Source: Planomicrobium soli
GTDB lineage: Bacteria; Bacillota; Bacilli; Bacillales_A; Planococcaceae
Length of the DNA stretch: 64,000 bases
Direction of reading: 5' to 3'
Assembly (NCBI RefSeq): GCF_003014655.1
Contig: NZ_PYAT01000009.1
Span: 88,450-152,449 of the forward strand
This document shows positions 49,530 through 59,465 of this stretch, piece after piece; the first letter of the stretch is position 1, and every line of letters begins with the position of its first letter. The position numbers and the translations under genes were made by a program. A model generated the notes under the pieces. That model saw nothing but the letters and a program-made list of their open reading frames with translations, searched no databases and was not told the DNA's origin.

Positions 49530-50435
49530 TTAGGTGAGTTTTCCTTCTTGGTATAAAACTTTCTCAAAAGCATTTACAACTTCTTCATCATATTGAATGC
49601 CAGCAAGCCGTTTTAGCTCGTCCATCGCATATTCAGGAGAAAAGGCTTTCCGATAAGCTCGGTCTTCTGTCATGGCATCAAACGTATCAGCTACTCCAAT
49701 GATTTTCGCTTCCAATAAAATGTCTTCATCTTTTAGACCGAACGGATAACCGCTGCCATTTATACGCTCATGATGCTGCTCCACAATATCTGCCAAATCA
49801 GCATAAGCGGTTTCGCGTATCATGGCAGCACCATCTCCTGGATGTTTTTTTACTAAGGCAAATTCTTCTTCTGTTAGTTTTGAAGGTTTTTTTAGAACTT
49901 CTTCAGGGATGTTAACTTTTCCAATATCGTGGAGGATAGACGCAATAAACAAATTATCCATTCGCTCTTTCCTCAACTTCATATTTAAAGCAGTTTTTAC
50001 AGCATAATGCGCAACACGTGCACTATGTTGAAAGGTATATGGATCTTTTCTTTCTACAGCTTCTCCAATTTTTCGTAAAGCATTAATTACACTGCTCAGA
50101 TAATGAAACACAGGCGCAGTAGAAACAGATAAAAAATTTACATCAGTTTTTGCAATAAACTGGACAGTAGATTCTAAATTATTAGCGGAAAAAAAATCAC
50201 CGGAACCAAGTTCAATTTTTTCTCCGTCTAATTCCGTTTCAACTTCTCCATTTAATATATAAAAGAATTCCTGAACGTCAGCATCATCACTTGGATATAG
50301 AATAAATATTGTATCTTTGAGAACAGATTGCTTCATCATTTCAATACCGCTGCCACGGCCAAGTAAACTTAGAGACGTTGAATCATTATTAACTGTTTCA
50401 AGAGATCCTTTTCTCAGTATACTTAAACCTCTCAT
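49530..50435 (-). CDS. Cupin-HD-GYP domain phosphodiesterase
   Basis: The 301-residue protein has an N-terminal cupin-like beta barrel (about 45-115, FYILNGEVETELDGEKIELGSGDFFSANN) fused to an HD-GYP domain (about 130-295). The HD-GYP domain has HDIGKVNIPEEVLKKP, HHERINGSGYPFGL with the GYP motif, and a GVADTFDAMTEDRAYR end. HD-GYP enzymes hydrolyse cyclic di-GMP or related cyclic nucleotides. The cupin may sense a ligand. The frame is open to 50477, but GGAAGG precedes the ATG at 50435. No GGDEF gene is in the window. Confidence 0.87.
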   Translation of the reverse strand: MRGLSILRKGSLETVNNDSTSLSLLGRGSGIEMMKQSVLKDTIFILYPSDDADVQEFFYILNGEVETELDGEKIELGSGDFFSANNLESTVQFIAKTDVNFLSVSTAPVFHYLSSVINALRKIGEAVERKDPYTFQHSARVAHYAVKTALNMKLRKERMDNLFIASILHDIGKVNIPEEVLKKPSKLTEEEFALVKKHPGDGAAMIRETAYADLADIVEQHHERINGSGYPFGLKDEDILLEAKIIGVADTFDAMTEDRAYRKAFSPEYAMDELKRLAGIQYDEEVVNAFEKVLYQEGKLT

Positions 50436-50522
50436 GAATGCACTTCCTTCCAAAACAACGCGCATATAAAAACTCACTTTAGCACAGTATTTATATACGC
50501 ACTAACTAATGCTCCTAAGAAA

Positions 50523-50951
50523 TTACCAACTAATTACCATAATTGGATCAATGTAAGCTTCACGGTCAGCAAATTGGAATAGAACCCACTCGACTTCTAC
50601 TTTAATTCCAGCTGCAGTTGCTTTTTCGACTCCTTTACGGGTCATTTCTTGCGTTTTTTCATCTAATTTGGCAATCAACTCATTAGCAGCTTCATTGTAT
50701 TCTTTAGCCAACTGCTTTTTCTTTGCAGCATCCTGTTCGTTATTTGATTTCTCAAGGTATTTTTCGTACATAACTTGTGCTTTCACTTGAGTCTTTTCCA
50801 CTTCAGCATGAATCTTGTTATTAGTTTGTTCAATCTTCACTAACGTTTTTTCAACCTCTGGACTGGCTGGTTCTTCTGCAAATACTGAAGTACTGGCCAT
50901 CACAGCAAGAATAATAGAAAATAATACAGCAACAAAACTTTTCTTAAACAT
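50523..50951 (-). CDS. Small secreted coiled-coil protein of unknown function
   Basis: The 142-residue product has a clear signal peptide (MFKKSFVAVLFSIILAVMAS, cleavage near SVFAEE). A Lys/Glu-rich amphipathic stretch (about 30-100) with coiled-coil periodicity follows, then a short ordered C-terminus containing VEVEWVLFQFADREAYIDP. The frame is open to 50990, but GGGAGG lies 7 bases before the ATG at 50951. No named family is recognised. The gene is 87 bases upstream of the cupin-HD-GYP gene and might be co-transcribed. Confidence 0.78.
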   Translation of the reverse strand: MFKKSFVAVLFSIILAVMASTSVFAEEPASPEVEKTLVKIEQTNNKIHAEVEKTQVKAQVMYEKYLEKSNNEQDAAKKKQLAKEYNEAANELIAKLDEKTQEMTRKGVEKATAAGIKVEVEWVLFQFADREAYIDPIMVISW

Positions 50952-51151
50952 GTTTTTCCTCCCTGAGTTCCTTTGATGTAGCGAATGCAATGTTTTTTTG
51001 AATCAAAACAAAATTTTCCTTATTGTCTTTATTTGGATATCAAAAACTTGCCTCACTCATCATTAGTATATAGGAACTAGGTATAAAGAACAACTTATTT
51101 CTAAATATTCTCTTAATTTAGAGCAGAATAATAGTTTTATCCCGTTTTTCT

Positions 51152-51180
51152 AAAAAAGAACCAGGAAGTTATCCTGGTTC
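51152..51180 (-). terminator. Terminator of the gltAB operon
   Basis: A 9-bp perfect stem (51158-51166 with 51172-51180) is followed by six T on the minus strand. Confidence 0.92.
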
Positions 51181-51183
51181 TCT

Positions 51184-52671
51184 TTAAGGCAGTATAGTTT
51201 CTCCCATGAGAAAACGGTCGCATTCACGGGCAGCTTCGCGTCCTTCGTTTATCGCCCAGACAATTAAGCTTTGGCCGCGGCGCATATCTCCCGCTGCGAA
51301 GACCCCTTCCACATTGGTCGTATATTTTCCGTATTCCGCTTTAACAGTGGAATTAGCTTCAGTTTCTACATTCAATTGCTGAATAAGGTGTTGTTGAGGA
51401 CCGCTGAATCCTATCGCTAAAAGCACAAGGTCCGCTTTCCATACTTTTTCTGTGCCAGGAATTTCTTCCCGGATGCGGTTGCCCTGTTCGTCGATTTTCA
51501 ATTTTACATTGACTGTATGGACTTCTTTTACATTTCCATCTTCATCGCCGACAAATTTCTTCGTCATCACGGCATAAGCTCTTGGATCTTCCCCAAAAAC
51601 AGCTGCTGCTTCTTTTTGGCCGTATTCGACCCGATGGATTTGCGGATATTGCGGCCAAGGGTTTCCTACTTCATCGCGGATTGCCCCTTTTTTATCATAG
51701 ACATCAAATTGGACTAGACTCTTGCAGTTTTGGCGTACAGCAGTTGCCAAGCAATCCGTGCCTGTATCTCCGCCTCCAATTACAATAACATCTTTTCCTT
51801 CCGCTGAAATAAAGTTGCCATCTTCCAAATTCGAATCCAGCAAACTTTTTGTGCTTGTATGAAGGAAATCCATTGCGTATTCGACGCCTTTAAGCTCTCG
51901 GCCTTCTACTTTAATATCACGATGGACTGTTGCGCCTGTACACATAATAACCGCATCAAAATCTGAGCGTAATGCCGAGACCGGATAGTTTTTCCCTACT
52001 TCCGTATTTGTTTGGAAAGTGATGCCTTCTTGCTCTAAAATATCGACACGGCGTTTGACTACGTCATAAGAAAGTTTCATCTCCGGAATTCCGTAAGTCA
52101 ACAATCCACCCACTCGATCGCTTCTTTCGAAAACAGTGACCAAATGGCCAGCTTTATTCAATTGAGCGGCGGCTGCTAGACCTGCAGGACCTGAACCGAT
52201 GACGGCAACTTTTTTGCCAGTTCGGGTTTTCGGTGGTTCTGGAATAACCCAGCCTTCTGCAAATCCTCTTTCGATAATTGAACGTTCAATCGTTCTAATG
52301 GCTACTGGCGGCTCATTAATTCCCAAAACACATGCACTTTCACAAGGGGCGGGACAAGCAAGCCCCGTGAACTCAGGAAAATTGTTCATTACATGTTCAC
52401 GGCGCAGTGCTTCTTTCCATTGCCCACGGTATACGAGGTCATTCCATTCCGGAATCAGGTGATAAACCGGACAGCCAGTAGTCGTTCTGTCTATTTCCAT
52501 GCCTGATTGGCACGTTGGCACGCCGCAATCCATACAACGGGCACCCTGTTCCTGTACTTCTTGCTCCGACAACGGCACTGAGTAATCGTTCCAATCCTTA
52601 GTCCGCTCTGCTGGACTGCGCTCTTTGAATGTCTGGCGATTGTATTCCATAAAACCAGTCGCTTTTCCCAT
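51184..52671 (-). CDS. gltB: Glutamate synthase (NADPH) small subunit
   Basis: The small subunit passes electrons from NADPH to the large subunit. The 495-residue protein has an N-terminal ferredoxin-type Fe-S region ([18 protein letters not shown] and [13 protein letters not shown], about 38-115), an FAD Rossmann motif [17 protein letters not shown] (about 150), an NADPH Rossmann motif ([15 protein letters not shown], about 286) and the C-terminal FAD motif ([22 protein letters not shown]). The frame opens at 52689; GGGGGG lies 5 bases before the ATG at 52671. It follows gltA by 63 bases. The B. subtilis naming (gltB for the small subunit) is used. Confidence 0.96.
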   Translation of the reverse strand: MGKATGFMEYNRQTFKERSPAERTKDWNDYSVPLSEQEVQEQGARCMDCGVPTCQSGMEIDRTTTGCPVYHLIPEWNDLVYRGQWKEALRREHVMNNFPEFTGLACPAPCESACVLGINEPPVAIRTIERSIIERGFAEGWVIPEPPKTRTGKKVAVIGSGPAGLAAAAQLNKAGHLVTVFERSDRVGGLLTYGIPEMKLSYDVVKRRVDILEQEGITFQTNTEVGKNYPVSALRSDFDAVIMCTGATVHRDIKVEGRELKGVEYAMDFLHTSTKSLLDSNLEDGNFISAEGKDVIVIGGGDTGTDCLATAVRQNCKSLVQFDVYDKKGAIRDEVGNPWPQYPQIHRVEYGQKEAAAVFGEDPRAYAVMTKKFVGDEDGNVKEVHTVNVKLKIDEQGNRIREEIPGTEKVWKADLVLLAIGFSGPQQHLIQQLNVETEANSTVKAEYGKYTTNVEGVFAAGDMRRGQSLIVWAINEGREAARECDRFLMGETILP

Positions 52672-52734
52672 TATATCCCCCCATTTCAATCTAGCTTTTA
52701 AAAGAGCTAAAGTGCAATCTCCAAAGAAGTTCTT

Positions 52735-55700
52735 TTATTTCCCAGCTCCAGCCATTTTGCTTTCTTCGAACGCTGCCATTTCAGCATCCATTTTTGTCAT
52801 GCCGCTGCTTTGCAGTTTGTTGATGCGGTCATTGATTTTCAAATACGCTTTTGGAATAACCCGAACGAATTTAGCAGAGAATATCTCCCAATGCTCCAAA
52901 ATCCGTTTAGCATTCTTGCTATTTGTGTAGTGCGAGTATTTTTCGATCATATTTCGTAACTCTTCGATTTCTGCAGGTTCTGCAAGAGGCTGCAAATGAA
53001 CCAATTCCGGATTGCAGCGTACTGGGAATGTTCCATCTTCGTCAAGCACATATGCAACACCGCCAGACATACCCGCCGCAAAGTTTTTCCCGGTTTTGCC
53101 AAGAATCGCAACACGGCCGCCCGTCATATATTCACAACCGTGATCGCCGACGCCTTCAACAACAATATCGGCGCCGCTGTTACGGACCGCAAAACGCTCG
53201 CCAGCTACTCCATAAATATAGGCTTCACCAGAAGATGCCCCGTAAAAGGCCACGTTTCCAATAATAGTGTTCTTCTCAGGAATGAACGTCGAATCACTTG
53301 CCGGATAGACAATGATTTTCCCTCCAGACAAGCCCTTGCCCACAAAGTCATTGGCGTCACCAATCAGCTTCAATGTCATCCCTTTTGGAATGAAAGCACC
53401 AAATGCTTGTCCTGCTGATCCTTGGAAGTTGAAATTGATGGTGTCTTCAGGCAATCCTTCCGCCCCGTATCGCTTGGAAATGGCACTGCCGATAATGGTT
53501 CCCGTTGCCCGGTGAATGTTGCGAATGGCCGTTGTTACTTCTACCCGCTCGCCCGATTCGATCGCTTTTTTGCTGCGAGGCAACAGTTCTTGATAATCGA
53601 GCGTCTGTTTTAAGCCGTGATCTTGTTTGATGGTGGCATAACGGCCGACACTTTCCGGAAGATCCGGCTGATAAAGAAGCGCGGACAAATCCAGACCCCC
53701 AGCTTTCCAGTGATTCACAGCCTTATTCGCTTCAAGGACATCCGTTCTGCCAATCATTTCATTGATCGTGCGGAAACCAAGCTCCGCCATCAATTCGCGC
53801 GTTTGCCTTGCGATAAAGCGCATGAAATTAGCAACATGTTCCGGATTACCCATGTACTTTTTGCGCAGCTCCGGATTCTGTGTAGCAATGCCGACCGGAC
53901 AAGTATCCAAATGGCAGACACGCATCATGACACAGCCAAGCACTACAAGCGGCGCAGTAGAAAAACCGAATTCTTCCGCTCCAAGAAGAGCCGCTGTCAC
54001 AACGTCGCGGCCGGTCATCATCTTGCCATCCGTTTCCACAACAATACGGTCGCGCAAACCATTCAATAGCAGTGTCTGGTGCGTTTCCGCAAGTCCGATT
54101 TCCCAAGGCAAGCCGGTATGTTTCAAACTAGTTTTAGGCGCTGCTCCGGTTCCGCCGTCATAGCCGCTGATCAATACAACATCTGCACGGCCTTTTGCTA
54201 CACCAGCAGCGATTGTGCCGACTCCCACCGCTGAAACAAGCTTGACACTGATACGAGCGGACGGATTGGCATTCTTCAAGTTAAAAATCAGCTCCGCCAA
54301 ATCCTCAATGGAATAGATATCGTGGTGAGGAGGCGGCGAGATCAATTCCACTCCTGGTGTAGACCCCCGTACTTCCGCAATCCAAGGATAAACTTTTTTG
54401 CCCGGCAAATGACCGCCTTCTCCCGGCTTTGCCCCTTGTGCCACTTTAATCTGGATTTCATCAGCATTAACAAGATAGTGGCTAGTTACCCCAAATCGGC
54501 CTGATGCCACTTGCTTGATGGCGCTTCGGCGATTATCGCCATTTTCATCTAACGTAAAGCGCGATGGCTGTTCGCCGCCTTCTCCGGAATTGCTTCTTCC
54601 GCCAATGCTGTTCATGGCGATCGCCAGTGCTTCATGAGCTTCCGAACTGATGGATCCGTAAGACATGGCACCTGTTTTAAAGCGGGCGCAAATTTCCTCG
54701 ATCGATTCCACTTCTTCAATCGGTACAGGCGTCCGTTCTTTGAAGGACAATAAGCCGCGGATCGACTGCAGGTTAGCTTTTTCATCCGTCAGCAATTTCG
54801 TGTATTTTTGGAACGCTTCGTAATTATTGGTGCGGCAAGCCTGTTGAAGCGTATGAATCGTGACTGGATTGTATTGGTGATCCTCGCCTTTTTCACGGTA
54901 TTGGAATTCATCTCCCGCATAAAGCGCGCGGTTTCCTCCGTCCCGTTCAGGGTATGCTTGTGCATGGCGCATCAGTACTTCTTTGGCAATGATATCAATG
55001 CCGATGCCGCCAAGACGCGATGACGTACGGGTAAAGTATTTGTCGATAACATCCATGTGGATACCGACTGCTTCAAAAATCTGGGCGCCGCGATAACTCT
55101 GGATTGTGGATATCCCCATTTTCGATAATACTTTCACAATTCCATCGGTGACACCCTTAACGTAGGTTTTTTCCGCTTCTTCATACGTAAAACCGACGAT
55201 ATCTTCAATTGCAACAAGATCTTCGATAGATCGGAACGCCAAATAAGGATTAATGGCTTCAGCGCCATAGCCGAGAAGTGCCGCAAAATGGTGCACTTCC
55301 CGCGGTTCCGCCGACTCAAGGAGCAGGCTGACTTTTGTCCGTACCCCTTTTCGGATCAAATGATGATGCAAGCCTGATACAGCCAGCAGTGCCGGAATGG
55401 CCGCAAATTCACGGTTCACTCCACGGTCTGACAAGATAATCAAAGTCGCTCCATCCTTATGTGCAGCGTCCGCTTGCTCAAACAGCAACTCTAATTCCTG
55501 TTCCATAGCTTCATGTCCGCCAGCAGCCCGGAACAAAATCGGCAAGGTCACGGCTTTGAACTCTTTAAGCTTCTGTTGGCGCACTGCCTCTAATTGATGG
55601 TTTGTTAAGATTGGCGTTTCCAAGCGAATATGGCAGCTGCTTTCCTGTCCTGGCTGAACCAGATTCCCTTCGGCGCCGATTGTTGTACGCGCAGCAGTAA

Positions 55701-57321
55701 TGATATGCTCCCTTATGGCATCCAACGGCGGATTCGTAACTTGAGCAAACAATTGCTTGAAGTAATTGTAGAGAAGCTGCGGCTTTTTCGACAGTACAGC
55801 AAGCGGTGAGTCATAGCCCATTGAACCGACCGGATCTTTCCCTTCGGTTGCCAGTGGTTTGATGATTTTTTGCAATTCTTCTGTGGTATAACCAAAAGCC
55901 TGTTGCTGTTCCAGCAACTCTTCCGTTACGTCATAACTCAGTTTTGATGCAGGTTCCGGAAGATCTTCCAAGTTGACCATATTGTTTTCAACCCAGTCTT
56001 TGTAAGGGAATTCTGCAGCAATCTGCAATTTTATTTCCTCATCTGGAATGATTTTTCCTTCTTCTAAATCGACCACTAGCATCTTGCCTGGCTGCAGGCG
56101 GTCTTTATAGACAATATCGTCCGCAAAAATATCCAACGCTCCAACTTCTGAACCAAGGACAATCATGCCTGTTTTTGTTACATAATAACGTGCCGGCCGC
56201 AAACCATTGCGGTCAAGGCATGCAGCAATTTGCTTCCCGTCTGTAAAGACCAAAGCGGCTGGACCATCCCAAGGTTCCATTAAAGTGCTGTGGAATTCAT
56301 AGAAGTCCTTTTTCTCCTGCTTGATTGTCGGGTCGTTCACCCAAGGTTCAGGCACCATCATCATGGCGGTGTGGGCAAGAGAGCGTCCTGACAAGTGCAG
56401 AAATTCAAAACAGTTATCGAACATCGAAGAATCGCTGCCTGTTTCATCAATGACCGGCAGAACTTTCTGCAGATCTTTTTCGTTGAAATATGGTGAACTG
56501 CACATCGCTTGGCGTGCTCTCATCCAGTTTACATTTCCGCGCAGTGTATTGAATTCCCCATTGTGGATCGAGTAGCGGTTCGGGTGGGAACGCTGCCAGC
56601 TCGGGAACGTATTGGTACTAAAGCGGGAATGCACGAGTGCCAATGCTGATTTGAATTCAGGGTGATTAAGATCGATATAAAATGAATCCAATTGTTCTGG
56701 AATGAGCATTCCTTTATAAACGATTGTTCCAGCTGACAAGCTGCTGAAATACACATCTTTAAATTCTTCTTTTCCTGTCATTTCCTGCTCAATCCGCTTG
56801 CGGATGATATACAGTTTCCGCTCAAAAGCTTTTCGGTCTGCAAGTTCTTCCGCTGAGCTTATGAATATTTGGCGTATAACCGGTTTGGTTTTTTGTGCCA
56901 CTTTACCGACAAACGCATCATTTACCGGAACCGCACGCCATCCCAAGCAACCTTGTCCTTCTTCGGCAGTAATTCGTTCAACAATTTTTTTCGCTTTCAT
57001 TCTCAGATCATAGTCTTGCGGCATGAAGACCATACCGACGCCATACTTTCCTTCATCCGGAAGCTTGATGCCTTCTTTCTCACATTGTTTCAAGAAAAAA
57101 CGATGAGGGATTTGCGTAAGAATTCCCGCCCCGTCGCCTGTACTGGTATCGGAAGACTGGCCTCCTCGATGTTCAAGATTACACAGTATATTAATCGCGT
57201 TTTGTACGATTGAATGCGATTTTTCACCATTTATATTAGCAATCATTCCTATGCCACACGCTTCATGCTCTTGATCTGGATGGTAAAGCCCCTGACGGAC
57301 GGGATACTCTTTCTTCTTCAT
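52735..57321 (-). CDS. gltA: Glutamate synthase (NADPH) large subunit
   Basis: The 1528-residue enzyme makes two glutamates from glutamine and 2-oxoglutarate. It has the N-terminal Ntn glutaminase (nucleophile Cys in EACGIGMIAN after a short propeptide), central and FMN domains (SYGSISSEAHEALA, GEGGEQPSRF, SGYDGGTGAAP), the [3Fe-4S] motif CVMMRVCHLDTCPVG, and a C-terminal GXGXG-type beta-helix (GGKIIVYPASDSTFIPE). The ATG at 57321, 7 bases after GGAGG, is preferred to the TTG at 57324. Upstream are an extended -10 and a perfect cre site. Confidence 0.97.
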   Translation of the reverse strand: MKKKEYPVRQGLYHPDQEHEACGIGMIANINGEKSHSIVQNAINILCNLEHRGGQSSDTSTGDGAGILTQIPHRFFLKQCEKEGIKLPDEGKYGVGMVFMPQDYDLRMKAKKIVERITAEEGQGCLGWRAVPVNDAFVGKVAQKTKPVIRQIFISSAEELADRKAFERKLYIIRKRIEQEMTGKEEFKDVYFSSLSAGTIVYKGMLIPEQLDSFYIDLNHPEFKSALALVHSRFSTNTFPSWQRSHPNRYSIHNGEFNTLRGNVNWMRARQAMCSSPYFNEKDLQKVLPVIDETGSDSSMFDNCFEFLHLSGRSLAHTAMMMVPEPWVNDPTIKQEKKDFYEFHSTLMEPWDGPAALVFTDGKQIAACLDRNGLRPARYYVTKTGMIVLGSEVGALDIFADDIVYKDRLQPGKMLVVDLEEGKIIPDEEIKLQIAAEFPYKDWVENNMVNLEDLPEPASKLSYDVTEELLEQQQAFGYTTEELQKIIKPLATEGKDPVGSMGYDSPLAVLSKKPQLLYNYFKQLFAQVTNPPLDAIREHIITAARTTIGAEGNLVQPGQESSCHIRLETPILTNHQLEAVRQQKLKEFKAVTLPILFRAAGGHEAMEQELELLFEQADAAHKDGATLIILSDRGVNREFAAIPALLAVSGLHHHLIRKGVRTKVSLLLESAEPREVHHFAALLGYGAEAINPYLAFRSIEDLVAIEDIVGFTYEEAEKTYVKGVTDGIVKVLSKMGISTIQSYRGAQIFEAVGIHMDVIDKYFTRTSSRLGGIGIDIIAKEVLMRHAQAYPERDGGNRALYAGDEFQYREKGEDHQYNPVTIHTLQQACRTNNYEAFQKYTKLLTDEKANLQSIRGLLSFKERTPVPIEEVESIEEICARFKTGAMSYGSISSEAHEALAIAMNSIGGRSNSGEGGEQPSRFTLDENGDNRRSAIKQVASGRFGVTSHYLVNADEIQIKVAQGAKPGEGGHLPGKKVYPWIAEVRGSTPGVELISPPPHHDIYSIEDLAELIFNLKNANPSARISVKLVSAVGVGTIAAGVAKGRADVVLISGYDGGTGAAPKTSLKHTGLPWEIGLAETHQTLLLNGLRDRIVVETDGKMMTGRDVVTAALLGAEEFGFSTAPLVVLGCVMMRVCHLDTCPVGIATQNPELRKKYMGNPEHVANFMRFIARQTRELMAELGFRTINEMIGRTDVLEANKAVNHWKAGGLDLSALLYQPDLPESVGRYATIKQDHGLKQTLDYQELLPRSKKAIESGERVEVTTAIRNIHRATGTIIGSAISKRYGAEGLPEDTINFNFQGSAGQAFGAFIPKGMTLKLIGDANDFVGKGLSGGKIIVYPASDSTFIPEKNTIIGNVAFYGASSGEAYIYGVAGERFAVRNSGADIVVEGVGDHGCEYMTGGRVAILGKTGKNFAAGMSGGVAYVLDEDGTFPVRCNPELVHLQPLAEPAEIEELRNMIEKYSHYTNSKNAKRILEHWEIFSAKFVRVIPKAYLKINDRINKLQSSGMTKMDAEMAAFEESKMAGAGK

Positions 57322-57364
57322 CAAATCGCCTCCTTTAGTTCAGTAAAGTATTTTAATTTTGAAT

Positions 57365-57373
57365 AGTATATCA
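57365..57373 (-). promoter_or_regulatory. Extended -10 of the gltAB promoter
   Basis: On the minus strand TGA-TATACT matches the extended -10 form, starting transcription near 57357. The -35 position (TTATAT) is poor, which fits an activator-dependent promoter of the GltC type. GltC itself is not encoded in this window. Confidence 0.48.
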
Positions 57374-57425
57374 CAGATTTTGAATAAATATAAAAGTGAA
57401 ATAACAAAATTTATAAAAAATTTAA

Positions 57426-57439
57426 TGTAAACGCTTTCA
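57426..57439. promoter_or_regulatory. Perfect cre (CcpA) site upstream of gltAB
   Basis: TGTAAACGCTTTCA matches the strict consensus TGWAANCGNTNWCA at every position on both strands. It is centred about 75 bases upstream of the predicted gltAB start, where CcpA often activates, and lies 105 bases downstream of the recQ stop. Confidence 0.7.
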
Positions 57440-57492
57440 ATAAAACCTTGATTAATTGCGCTTCTAAGTCCTATCCCCTGTATTTTATTTAA

Positions 57493-57518
57493 TAAAAAAA
57501 CCCTATTCGCAAATAGGG
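57493..57518 (-). terminator. Terminator of recQ
   Basis: The CCCTATT / AATAGGG stem (57501-57507 with 57512-57518), flanked by A/T runs, ends in seven T on the minus strand. Confidence 0.85.
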
Positions 57519-57543
57519 TTTTTTATGCATAATTATTAAGGTT

Positions 57544-59307
57544 TCACTTTTCATATGACCGGATCGCCTCTAAAAAGGCGTCTCCGTATTTCTCCAGTTT
57601 ATTGGCGCCTACTCCATTGACTTCCAAAAAGCTGGCAGGTGTTTGAGGCCTGCGTAAACACATATCTTGCAAAGTCTTATCCGAGAAAATGACAAACGGC
57701 GGCACTCCCGCTTCGTCCGCTAATTCCTTCCGAACTTTCCGCAGCTCTTCAAACAACGGATCATTTTCCGAGAGTTGTTTGGTGACAACCGCTCCTTTAC
57801 GGAGCACCTGCCTTTTTCCAAGCAGCACGTCCCGCCCGCCATCCGGAACATAAATCGTTGGATAGGCCCCTTGCTCAACAGCCAACAAATCTTGTGAAAT
57901 CATAAATTCCATCAAGTTAGACACTTCTTTCGTGCTTTGATGTTTCAAAATGCCGTACGTCGACAGTTTATCAAAACCGAATTCAATCACTTTTTTATTG
58001 CGTGAACCAGTCAGCACTTGAGCCGTCAGCATCTTGCCAAATTTTTGCCCCATCCGGACAACACAGGATAATACCATTTGGACATCTTTTGTAACGTCCA
58101 GGCTTTCCCTTTCATCCAGACAGTTTCCACACCGTCCACACGGCTCAGCATCGGTATCGCCGAAATAATAAATGATGAATTGCTGCAAACAGTTTTCCGT
58201 ATGGCAATAGTCAATCATTCCTTGAAGTTTTACAAGTTCACCGGGAATACGGCTTTGGTCTTGTGCTTGGTCGATTAGAAAGCGTTGGGTCTGGACATCC
58301 TGAGAGGCATATAAAACAATACATTCACTTGGCAACCCATCCCGCCCCGCACGTCCTGCTTCCTGATAATAACTTTCCATGTTTTTCGGCAACTGGTAAT
58401 GAATGACGTAGCGAATATTCGATTTGTCGATTCCCATGCCAAAAGCATTGGTCGCGACCATGACCGTCACTTCATCATTCAAAAAGCGTTCCTGTCCGAT
58501 TTTACGTTCTTCATCCGGCATACCTGCATGGTACTTTGCCGCTTTAATGCCTTTTTTCAACAGCATTTCATATACCGAATCGACGGTCTTACGGGTCGCA
58601 GCATAAATGATGCCCGCTTCTTTTTTATTTTTTTCCACATAATCTTTTACAAATCGTTCCCGGTCTTGTCCACGCACTACCGAAAATGTGAGGTTCGCAC
58701 GTTCGAATCCAGTCATGACCGTATGTTCTTTATCGATACCTAAGATTCGGCAAATGTCATCCCGGACTTGCGGTGTCGCAGTCGCAGTAAGCGCCAGCAC
58801 CGTTGGATTATTCGGGAAAAGTTCCATCATCCGGCTAATCAACCGGTAGCTTGGACGAAAATCATGGCCCCATTGTGAAATACAATGCGCTTCATCCACT
58901 GCAATTAACGGCACATGAACTCCCTGTAATTCATCCAAAAAAATTTGGGAGTCAAGCCGTTCTGGAGCAATGTACAGCAACTTGACTGTCCCTTGCTGCA
59001 CATTATGGAGAGTTTCTCGGACTTCTTCAAAACCGAGCGAACTGTTGATATAAGCAGCCGGAATGCCAGCCGCCGTTAGTGCATCCACTTGATCTTTCAT
59101 CAAGGAGATAAGCGGGGAAATAACGATTGTCGTCCCTTCCATTACAAGAGCCGGAATTTGGTAGCACATTGACTTTCCACCGCCAGTCGGCATCACACAA
59201 ATCGAATTATGCCCCTCGAAAACTTGCGAAATCGCTTGTTCTTGGCCAGTCCGGAAGGCTTCATAGCCGAAATACGACTGCAGTAATTTTTTTGCTTCTT
59301 CCAACAA
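57544..59307 (-). CDS. recQ: RecQ family ATP-dependent DNA helicase
   Basis: RecQ unwinds DNA 3' to 5' and works in recombination and repair. The 587-residue protein has helicase motifs I MPTGGGKSMCYQ (about 45), II AVDEAHCISQWGHDFR, IV-VI (YYQEAGRAGRDG), the RQC zinc site (CHTENC, CGRCGNC), and a C-terminal HRDC domain (VPPFVIFSDKTLQDM, about 517-585). The start is TTG at 59307, with AGGAG 9 bases upstream; a second TTG follows directly. It is monocistronic with its own terminator. Confidence 0.94.
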   Translation of the reverse strand: MLEEAKKLLQSYFGYEAFRTGQEQAISQVFEGHNSICVMPTGGGKSMCYQIPALVMEGTTIVISPLISLMKDQVDALTAAGIPAAYINSSLGFEEVRETLHNVQQGTVKLLYIAPERLDSQIFLDELQGVHVPLIAVDEAHCISQWGHDFRPSYRLISRMMELFPNNPTVLALTATATPQVRDDICRILGIDKEHTVMTGFERANLTFSVVRGQDRERFVKDYVEKNKKEAGIIYAATRKTVDSVYEMLLKKGIKAAKYHAGMPDEERKIGQERFLNDEVTVMVATNAFGMGIDKSNIRYVIHYQLPKNMESYYQEAGRAGRDGLPSECIVLYASQDVQTQRFLIDQAQDQSRIPGELVKLQGMIDYCHTENCLQQFIIYYFGDTDAEPCGRCGNCLDERESLDVTKDVQMVLSCVVRMGQKFGKMLTAQVLTGSRNKKVIEFGFDKLSTYGILKHQSTKEVSNLMEFMISQDLLAVEQGAYPTIYVPDGGRDVLLGKRQVLRKGAVVTKQLSENDPLFEELRKVRKELADEAGVPPFVIFSDKTLQDMCLRRPQTPASFLEVNGVGANKLEKYGDAFLEAIRSYEK

Positions 59308-59436
59308 AATTAAACACTCCTAAAACTTCTTTCGTATACATCAGCTTACCACATTTTGTCCTGCTTTTTCTTTCTCCAAAACCGATAAAGTGGAATTCAG
59401 GACTTTCGAACTTTTCTCCAAAATTCAACTCAAACT

Positions 59437-59460
59437 AAAAAACCGCCCGACGAGTCGGGC
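59437..59460 (-). terminator. Terminator of the DUF4334-SDR unit
   Basis: The GCCCGA / TCGGGC stem (59445-59450 with 59455-59460) is followed by GGTTTTTT on the minus strand. Confidence 0.85.
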
Positions 59461-59465
59461 AGTTT

